Shown here: in pieces, positions 5,947 to 11,670 of the stretch
How positions within the stretch are numbered: position 1 is the stretch's first letter
How the letters are laid out: each line of letters begins with the position of its first letter
Assembly: GCA_002366885.1 (NCBI GenBank)
Contig: DFCD01000059.1
Coordinates: 1 to 11,670 of the forward strand
Direction: 5' to 3'
From: Verrucomicrobia bacterium UBA3063
Lineage (GTDB): Bacteria; Verrucomicrobiota; Verrucomicrobiia; Methylacidiphilales; Verrucolacustridaceae
DNA: 11,670 nucleotides
Made by a program: the position numbers and the translations under genes
Notes under the pieces: generated by a model
Told to the model about the DNA's origin: nothing
The model's input: only the letters and a program-made list of their open reading frames with translations
Databases searched by the model: none

Positions 5947-8900
5947 TTACTGCTGCTCGATGGTCAGCTTAAGGAACGCCCTTGGGTTGGTGCCGGCGTT
6001 GAACTGATACTCCCTGCGTTCAAAACCAACGGGGACGTTGGTTTGCGGCGGGATGTTGGTGGTGAAACCGGAGGCTGACCAGTTGGAGGAGGAGAGGTTG
6101 AGGGAGGCCTGGGGGTAGATCTGGAGGTTGGTGTCGTTGGTCCGGACAACAGCGACCAGGGAGAGGCCCGAACCCGACGGGGTGGGGACAGGCAGGAGGT
6201 CCTGGTCATTCCCGTTGGTGCTTCCGCCCAAGGCGTACTCGGCCAGGGCAGGAATGCCGTCCCCATCGGCATCGCTGGTGGGGTTGTTGGTGGCAAAGAG
6301 TGACGAGAAGGTGGGGTTGCTGACCGAGACGGTCACGGCAACCTCGGGTGCCGCGAGGTAGTTTTCGTTTCCGGCCTGCCTGGCGGTGATGGTGACGCTT
6401 CCGGCGGAAAGGAATGTGAGGGCGCTGCCGTTGAGGGTGGCGAGGGAAGATGGGACTACTTCCAGGCTCACCGGAAGCCCCGAACTGGCGGTGGCCGAGA
6501 GCGGGCGAATATCCCCGGACTGTGCGAAGGCCGGGGTGGTGAAAGCGATCGTCTGATTTGCCTTCACCACGGTAACGTCAGCGGCGTCAAACAGGCCACC
6601 GGCCTCCGCGCTCAGGGTGTAGGGGCCGCCCACGGAAGTCGCGGTGAATAGGCCGTTCGGGCTGACGGTACCGCCGCCGTTGACCGACCAGTTCCAGGTG
6701 GCCGGTTGCTGGGGCATGGGGGTGCCGAACTGGTCCTGCAGCACGGCGGTGAAGGCCTGGGTGGTCCCGAAGGAGAGGTTGGCGGATCCGGGGAAGACGG
6801 CCACCGCGCTGGCCGCGGGAATTACCCGGACGTGAACGGTGCTACTCGTCTCGAGACCGGCTGCGTCCCGCACGAAAACGGTGAGGGCGTAATCGCCCAG
6901 TTTGTTGAAGTAGACGGTGGTGTCCTTGGAGAGGTTGGAGCCGTTGGGGCTGAAAAAGGGCGCATCGGGTCCCGGCGCGGCATCGGAGGACCAGGTGTAG
7001 GACAGGGCGGGCTCCCCGCCGTCGTCGGAGGCCCGCACGGAAAGCGTGAGGGAGTCTCCCGGCAACAGTCCCCAGTTGATGAAACCGTCATTGGTGAAAC
7101 TCAAGGCGGAGGAGGAAGCTGTCGAGGTGATGGCGGGGGGTGTATTGACGGGAGGGGTGCTTCCCAGCACCACGAGGTCGTCGATATACCAGCCCGCACT
7201 GGAGGTGCTCGAGTTGCTGGCCAGGACCCAGCGAATCCGGAGATTACGACCCGCATACTTGCTTGGCGTGTTGATGGTGACGACCGTTTCCACGAATCCC
7301 GAGGACGATCCGGTCCAAGCTTTTTTCAGGTTGAAATCACTCGTGCTGGAGGAAATGGTGCCGTTGTAGGGGACGCTGGAGAAGCCTTCGTCCGTGTTGG
7401 TGGTTTCCATGGCGAACCAGGTGGAACCCCCGTCGTTGGAGAGCTCGAGACGTCCCCCGTCCCGGCTGGTCTGGAAATTGTAGGAATGCCAGAAGCGGAT
7501 CTGCAGGTTGGTGGCTCCGGCGGGGATCGGATAGGACGGCGAGGTCAGATAAGTCGTCGAGCGGCTGGATGGCCCCGGGGCGAAGTAAGCCTTGGAGGCT
7601 GACCTGGAGGCATTGGTGGTCAGGGTCCATCCGTTGCTGGAATATCCGGTATTGGTAAGATAAGTGCTGGACCAACCGGAGGTTGTGCCTTCGAAATTTT
7701 CCGCGGCCAAGGAGGCCAGCAGGGTGAAGCCATTGCTCAACGTGCCTGTCTGGCTGGGGGAATTGCTGACAGTGACATCCCAACTTCCGGTGCCGTTGGC
7801 CGGGAAAGTGGCCTGTCCACGCAGGCTGGAGGAGTTGAGATATTGCAGGTTGGTGGCCACCACGTCGGAAAATCCCGTCCGGGCAAATCGCAAGGTGGCG
7901 TTGGTGGCAAACAAGGTTCCTCCCACGTCAAACGTGAAGGTCCGGGCATACCCGCTCGGGGGATTGACGGTATCGACGGTCATCGCCGGGGGAGGGGCGG
8001 CAGTATCGGAGGAGCCGGAGACCAGCAGGGAGTAGGCCTGCAGGCTGTTGCTAAGGGATCCCTGGTAGCTGACGACGGCCTGGTAGGTTCCTGCGCCGGA
8101 GGGGGTGGCCAGATAAACCTGTTCCACATTATCGACGTTGTTGGTGCCGGTGATGGCATTCGAGGACATGGAAGCCTGGGTCCAGTTTCCCACAAAGGGC
8201 ATCACGTAGGGCAGGTTTGTCCCGCCATCGGGCCGGATCAGCTTGAGGTCGAGGTTGTTGACCAGGCGGGGGGTCCTGGAGTCCGCGGTGGTGACGGCAG
8301 TTCCAGCCGGATCGATCCAGGCGAGGGTGATCCGGATAGGGTTGGTTCCATCCCAGAGAAACCGGTGGGTGACGGTCTTGTTGGTGGCATCCACGGTTCC
8401 CTCCACGAGCCGCAGCTTGGCGGGGTTGGTTTTTTGATCCTGAATCAGGTCGACGGCCGCCCGCACATTGATCAGGCCCCAGCCGTACTGGTAATCGGGG
8501 CCGGGGTTACCCCGGTCGTCCGCCGTGTGAATGAGCAGGCCCTTGAGGGTGCTGGAGCGCATGGCCTTGTTGAAGGAAAGAAGGTGTTGCTGGGCCACCA
8601 AGGCGGCGGACCCGGCGGCGTTCGGGCCTGACATGCTGGTGCCGGTCATGGAGCCGTAGGAGGTGTCGCTTCCGCTCAGGGTCGAATAAAGGTCCTCGCC
8701 GTTGGCCACCACGTCCGGCTTGATCCGGCCGTCGTCGGTCGGGCCGGTGCTCGAGAAAGAGCTGAGATTTGCCATGGCCGCGCTCCGATTCGTCCCGCTG
8801 ACGGCATCGGAAACCGATCCGATGGTGATGACATTTTTGGCCAAAGCATCGTAACTGATGGTTTCGTAGCCTCCGCGGTAGCTGTTGTCCCCCGCCGGAT

Positions 8901-10008
8901 GGATCGAACGGTCATAGGTAACCACGCTGGTGGCGTTGGCGGAGAGCCCGACGGCCTGTCCGTCGGAGGGGTTGTCCCACCGGTCATTTCCCGCACTGCG
9001 GAACATCAGGTAGTAGGGAGAACTAAAGGCAAGGGCATCCGAGTCTTTCGCATAGGTGTTGTACATGCCGAAATCACTTTCCGCGGAGTTGGTGGTTGTG
9101 CCGTTGCCGTACCATTCGTACACCCGATAAGGGCTTCCTCCGTTCACATAGACCCAGCCGGCAACATAACCGTAGCTGTGATTCGAGATCAGGATCCGGT
9201 TGGTGTCGGTGGCCGTGGCGGCGGCGGCGGCGGTCATCTCCGTTTTGTCCGAGGTCCAGTCATAGGAATCAATGCGGGCCGAGGGAGCCATGCCTTTGGC
9301 CGCTGCCGTGATGCCTGCCGCGATCATCGTGCCGCCGACATGGGTGGCGTGGTCGATGGCGGCGGTTCCGTCCTTGACCGAGACGCGGCCCCCGAACTCC
9401 TGGTGGGTGGAGCGGGAGGAGCCGCCGTCCCATTGCCCCAAAATCATATTCAGGCCGCTGAGGGAGTAGGGGCTGACTTGAACGATGTTGGCTGCGGTGG
9501 AGACGGCCGCGTTGGCGTTGTGGGTGATGAAGTAGACGGGGTTTCCACTTTCATCCAGGTCGGCAATTTCCCGGACCGAACCGTTGGGGGTCTCCACCCG
9601 GATGGGCCAACCCTTTTCCCGGGCAATCTTTTCGGCCTGGGATTTTCTGCCCTCCTCCAGTTGGCGCATTTCCGCGACGACCCTCTCTCTCTCGCCCGGC
9701 TTGGAAAGATCGACCCCCTCCAGAACGTCGGCGATGGTTCGGCGCGGAGCCGCCGCAGGAAGGGTTTTTTTGGCGAGGCGATTCGTCGTGGAATCCTGCG
9801 TTGGGGGGACGGATTGGTCCGGGGATTGGGGATGAGGGGAAGCGGAGGATGCCTGCTTCGAATCCGGGAAAGCCGGGGAGGTTGGGGTTTCGGAAGTTGC
9901 GGATGGATTCCCTCCGTTTTTTTCCGGCGGAAAAACATAAGACAAAACAGCGGCTAAAGCCGTTAAGGCCATCAAAACAATGGCAATCGCGCCAAGACGT
10001 CGTTTCAT
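5947..10008 (-). CDS. Large exported subtilisin-like (S8) serine protease with C-terminal beta domains
   Basis: Secreted or surface subtilase, 1353 residues. Domains in order: N-terminal membrane segment or signal (7-25); Ser/Pro-rich linker (32-75); pro-region (about 76-175); S8 catalytic domain (about 180-525) with Asp194 in GQWDGG, His220 in HATHVGGT, oxyanion Asn341 in SAGN and Ser458 in GTSMSGP, so probably active; a P/PPC-like beta domain (530-665); a TIG/Ig-like domain (674-766); a MAM-like domain ending GWYIDDLVV (769-948); a PKD-like domain (955-1064); two bacterial Ig-like domains (1066-1148, 1149-1230); and a DADGDG calcium-type motif (1246-1251) leading to a C-terminal domain ending FLKLTIEQQ. 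The catalytic His motif has Ala for the usual Gly in HGTH. No Shine-Dalgarno is visible before the ATG. Substrate is unknown; domain limits are by eye. Confidence 0.9.
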   Translation of the reverse strand: MKRRLGAIAIVLMALTALAAVLSYVFPPEKNGGNPSATSETPTSPAFPDSKQASSASPHPQSPDQSVPPTQDSTTNRLAKKTLPAAAPRRTIADVLEGVDLSKPGERERVVAEMRQLEEGRKSQAEKIAREKGWPIRVETPNGSVREIADLDESGNPVYFITHNANAAVSTAANIVQVSPYSLSGLNMILGQWDGGSSRSTHQEFGGRVSVKDGTAAIDHATHVGGTMIAAGITAAAKGMAPSARIDSYDWTSDKTEMTAAAAATATDTNRILISNHSYGYVAGWVYVNGGSPYRVYEWYGNGTTTNSAESDFGMYNTYAKDSDALAFSSPYYLMFRSAGNDRWDNPSDGQAVGLSANATSVVTYDRSIHPAGDNSYRGGYETISYDALAKNVITIGSVSDAVSGTNRSAAMANLSSFSSTGPTDDGRIKPDVVANGEDLYSTLSGSDTSYGSMTGTSMSGPNAAGSAALVAQQHLLSFNKAMRSSTLKGLLIHTADDRGNPGPDYQYGWGLINVRAAVDLIQDQKTNPAKLRLVEGTVDATNKTVTHRFLWDGTNPIRITLAWIDPAGTAVTTADSRTPRLVNNLDLKLIRPDGGTNLPYVMPFVGNWTQASMSSNAITGTNNVDNVEQVYLATPSGAGTYQAVVSYQGSLSNSLQAYSLLVSGSSDTAAPPPAMTVDTVNPPSGYARTFTFDVGGTLFATNATLRFARTGFSDVVATNLQYLNSSSLRGQATFPANGTGSWDVTVSNSPSQTGTLSNGFTLLASLAAENFEGTTSGWSSTYLTNTGYSSNGWTLTTNASRSASKAYFAPGPSSRSTTYLTSPSYPIPAGATNLQIRFWHSYNFQTSRDGGRLELSNDGGSTWFAMETTNTDEGFSSVPYNGTISSSTSDFNLKKAWTGSSSGFVETVVTINTPSKYAGRNLRIRWVLASNSSTSSAGWYIDDLVVLGSTPPVNTPPAITSTASSSALSFTNDGFINWGLLPGDSLTLSVRASDDGGEPALSYTWSSDAAPGPDAPFFSPNGSNLSKDTTVYFNKLGDYALTVFVRDAAGLETSSTVHVRVIPAASAVAVFPGSANLSFGTTQAFTAVLQDQFGTPMPQQPATWNWSVNGGGTVSPNGLFTATSVGGPYTLSAEAGGLFDAADVTVVKANQTIAFTTPAFAQSGDIRPLSATASSGLPVSLEVVPSSLATLNGSALTFLSAGSVTITARQAGNENYLAAPEVAVTVSVSNPTFSSLFATNNPTSDADGDGIPALAEYALGGSTNGNDQDLLPVPTPSGSGLSLVAVVRTNDTNLQIYPQASLNLSSSNWSASGFTTNIPPQTNVPVGFERREYQFNAGTNPRAFLKLTIEQQ
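9217..9234 (-). repeat. GGC trinucleotide repeat in the protease gene (Ala tract)
   Basis: Five GGC units plus GGT on the + strand encode an Ala run within MTAAAAATATD (residues 258-268) of the S8 protease. It lies between the catalytic His and the oxyanion Asn. Changes in copy number would keep the frame. It may simply reflect an Ala-rich helix in GC-rich DNA. Confidence 0.8.
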
Positions 10009-10012
10009 TTGT

Positions 10013-10026
10013 TACTTAACTACTTA
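10013..10026 (-). repeat. Short tandem repeat in the protease leader
   Basis: TACTTA occurs at 10013-10018 and again at 10021-10026, an 8-bp period, ending 5 nt from the protease start codon. It occupies the place where a Shine-Dalgarno would be. It could be an operator half-site pair, or chance in AT-rich DNA. Confidence 0.35.
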
Positions 10027-10105
10027 GACAATAAAGCAGGGGTTTTCGTTGAAGCAAACCTGGGGCTCTAACCGTTAAAAGACAACGACTTACAGCAGGG
10101 AATTT

Positions 10106-10175
10106 GGATTAGGAGTAGGATGAAAATGTAGTTGCAGAGGAGATAGGAGTTAGGAGATGGAAGATAGGAAAAGAT
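10106..10175 (+). repeat. Purine-rich degenerate repeat tract (GGATTAGGA type)
   Basis: The tract begins with GGATTAGGA (10106-10114) and continues with GTAGGA, ATAGGA, GTTAGGA and GATAGGA words. The same nonamer GGATTAGGA occurs, in the same orientation, in the gap after phoU at 5847-5855, inside another purine-rich stretch. The two copies therefore bracket the protease gene. The shared sequence is short and of low complexity. Confidence 0.45.
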
Positions 10176-10221
10176 GTGACTGAAGGCCTGAAATTACGGG
10201 AGGTCAGAAAGCGAAAGGCTT

Positions 10222-11670
10222 TTATTCGACGACGACTCGGTAGAAGCGGGCGGCACTGGTGACGAAATTTTCGGTGTAGGAGCCGCTCGTTTGCCCAGTG
10301 GCAAGGGGAACCCAAAGAGGGGAATTCAGGCTGGTGGCGGCCTCGATCCGGTAGGTACGGCCGGCAACCGGTGTCCAGGTGATGTTGACGCTGTCGGCGG
10401 TGGGCCGGCTGGTGCTGGCCACAAAGTTCTTTTGGCTATTTTTCGGATTGGTTCCGGCCGCGAGCTCAACAGCGTTACTTTGGCCGTCGCCGTCATCGTC
10501 GTTCGAGGGGACCAGGGAGACGATCGAGCCGCTTGATGCGGAAGCGGAGGAGGTCTTGGAGGTGTCGTTGGGATTCACCGCGGTGACCGTAAAGGTGTAG
10601 GTGTCGCCGGGTGTCAGGCCGGTGAGATTGGCGCTGGTGGAGCTGGTTTCCCGGGTGGTTAGGAGGGAGCCGTCGGATTTTCGGACGGTGACCTGGTAGG
10701 CGGGGGTCGGTCCTCCGGGGTCGGTTACCGCCGACCAGGAGACGGTGGCGGTTCCATTTACGGTGAAGTTGGTGGTGGTGCCGGGTACGGTGAAAGGCGG
10801 GGTGACCGAGATGGCGCCGTCCACGGCGGGAGGAGGCGTGACATCGTAAAGTTTCAGATACTGGGGCTCAAAGGGCGCGTTGCTCCAAGCCAGGTCCGTG
10901 GAGGGGACGCCCGGGAGAGAAACGTAAATGCCGTTGGAAAGGATGTTGGCCCCGCTGATTCCATTGGAGCCCCAAAGGAATCTGGTGCGCCGGTTGGAAT
11001 ATTCGTTGTTGGGGCCGAGGTAGGCGGCGATGTTCCGAACGTTGTAGGTCCGTCCGGGGTTGATGCCGAGCAGGGTTCCCAGACCCGAGGAAATGGCAAA
11101 GGTGTTGGCCGAGGTGTTGCTGCGGTTGAGATTCACAAAGGCCAGCACCACGTCCTTGGAGGCGGGGGAGGCGTTGGCTTGCTCGTATTTGGCCACGGCA
11201 AAGATATTTTCATCGGGACCGGTGGATCCGACCGGGTTAAGGAACCAGCGACCCGAGGAGCGGAGAGCGGCGCTGAATTCCCGGGCCTTGCCGGCGCCGG
11301 AATAGGCGGGGATGAGGTTTTTGACCCCATAAGCGTTGGTCGACCATGCCGTCCACTGGGGTTGCATGGAGTTCCATGCCTTGAAGTGGGGAATGGATTT
11401 TCCGCCATTCATTTCATAACTGTGGAAGCTCAGGCTCGAGGAGGTGCCGATTTCCTGGCCGTACATGATCATGGGGGCTCCGTCGATGGTGCTGCCCACC
11501 GCATAACGGATGAACGCCTGCCAGGGATCACCATAGCCGATCTCGTCATGGGAGGTGTTGTTGAGGAGGACCAAGCCCTGCCCGTAGGAGGTGCGGCGTT
11601 CCTCGAAAATCCCGCGATGGCCGGTGGTGTTGCCGGCGCTTTGCCAGGGGAAGACGATGTTTTCATTGAG
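10222..11670 (-). CDS. Exported GH13 alpha-amylase-type glycosidase, C-terminal part (5' end outside window)
   Basis: The frame runs without a stop to the right edge, so the N-terminus is missing; 482 residues are visible. Numbering from the edge, NNTSHDE (37-43) holds the conserved His-Asp that stabilises the transition state in GH13 enzymes, and GAPMIMYGQEIG (64-75) is the barrel-end motif that follows it. The nucleophile and acid/base regions lie outside the window. After the barrel come the all-beta domain usual in amylases (to about 276), an Fn3-like domain (about 280-385), a DDDGDGQSN calcium-type motif (391-399) and a C-terminal domain ending RFYRVVVE. It probably cleaves alpha-glucans outside the cell. 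A TTG at 11574 lies inside the barrel and is not the real start. Subfamily cannot be told. It lies upstream of the protease on the same strand, 213 bp away. Confidence 0.85.
   Translation of the reverse strand, partial: LNENIVFPWQSAGNTTGHRGIFEERRTSYGQGLVLLNNTSHDEIGYGDPWQAFIRYAVGSTIDGAPMIMYGQEIGTSSSLSFHSYEMNGGKSIPHFKAWNSMQPQWTAWSTNAYGVKNLIPAYSGAGKAREFSAALRSSGRWFLNPVGSTGPDENIFAVAKYEQANASPASKDVVLAFVNLNRSNTSANTFAISSGLGTLLGINPGRTYNVRNIAAYLGPNNEYSNRRTRFLWGSNGISGANILSNGIYVSLPGVPSTDLAWSNAPFEPQYLKLYDVTPPPAVDGAISVTPPFTVPGTTTNFTVNGTATVSWSAVTDPGGPTPAYQVTVRKSDGSLLTTRETSSTSANLTGLTPGDTYTFTVTAVNPNDTSKTSSASASSGSIVSLVPSNDDDGDGQSNAVELAAGTNPKNSQKNFVASTSRPTADSVNITWTPVAGRTYRIEAATSLNSPLWVPLATGQTSGSYTENFVTSAARFYRVVVE

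Larger units (their letters stand above)
10009..10221. other. Intergenic region between glycosidase and protease genes
   Basis: This 213-bp gap carries no convincing gene. It is AT-richer than its surroundings and contains the upstream region of the protease gene (right to left). Bases 10106-10175 are strongly purine-rich on the + strand, with repeated TAGGA and GATAGGA words. An extended -35/-10 promoter for the protease was sought; TATTGT (- strand, about 10027-10032) is the best -10-like word but has only a poor -35, so no promoter is called. No strong terminator hairpin is seen after the glycosidase gene. Confidence 0.6.

Noticed and set aside
8899..9957. Long open frame on the + strand inside the protease gene (352 codons)
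   Set aside because: It is antisense to the N-terminal and catalytic part of the S8 protease, whose active-site motifs are clear. The product is Gly/Val/Arg-rich with no recognisable motif.
11469..11666. Short - strand frame at the right edge (65 codons)
   Set aside because: It overlaps the GH13 gene in a different frame. The GH13 frame reads through to the edge with recognisable motifs; this one does not.

Overview
This window looks like a chromosomal segment of a GC-rich, Gram-negative-type bacterium. The large exported proteins on the right have an Asn/Thr-rich style, a DxDGDG calcium-type motif and a C-terminal domain ending in a pattern like R-x-F-Y-R-V. From memory of those protein families, this suggests Verrucomicrobiota or a close relative in the PVC group. 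That placement is inference: there is no rRNA or other marker gene here.

Left half (+ strand, about 71-5819): an uninterrupted phosphate-starvation module. A PhoR-type sensor histidine kinase is followed by a 65-bp gap with tandem GTCA repeats at 11-bp spacing, read here as a Pho box. Then come the complete high-affinity phosphate ABC transporter, pstS (periplasmic binding protein), pstC and pstA (permeases) and pstB (ATPase), and the negative regulator phoU. The genes are packed tightly: 10 nt between pstS and pstC, an 11-nt overlap pstC/pstA, a 4-nt GTGA overlap pstA/pstB, and 49 nt between pstB and phoU. In the known scheme, PstSCAB senses phosphate through its transport state, PhoU relays that to PhoR, and PhoR controls a PhoB-type response regulator that binds Pho boxes. 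The response regulator gene is not in the window; just upstream of base 1 would be the usual place.

Middle (5820-5946): a short gap between convergent genes. It holds two hairpins of the same geometry (9-bp perfect arms, 3-nt loop) but different sequence. One has GTAG at its 5' foot on the - strand, as in REP elements.

Right half (- strand): a 1353-residue exported subtilisin-like (S8) protease with a long string of beta-sandwich domains (5947-10008), a 213-bp gap, then the C-terminal 482 residues of an exported GH13 alpha-amylase-type glycosidase whose 5' part lies beyond the right edge. Both enzymes end in the same kind of DxDGDG motif plus C-terminal domain, which may be a shared secretion or surface-attachment tag. 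The pair looks like extracellular polymer degradation and has no visible regulatory link to the phosphate genes.

I see no CRISPR array, tRNA, rRNA, transposase or phage gene, and no clearly new multi-gene system. The most useful leads are the shared C-terminal tag, the REP-like hairpins, the Pho box and a run of ten G in pstS.
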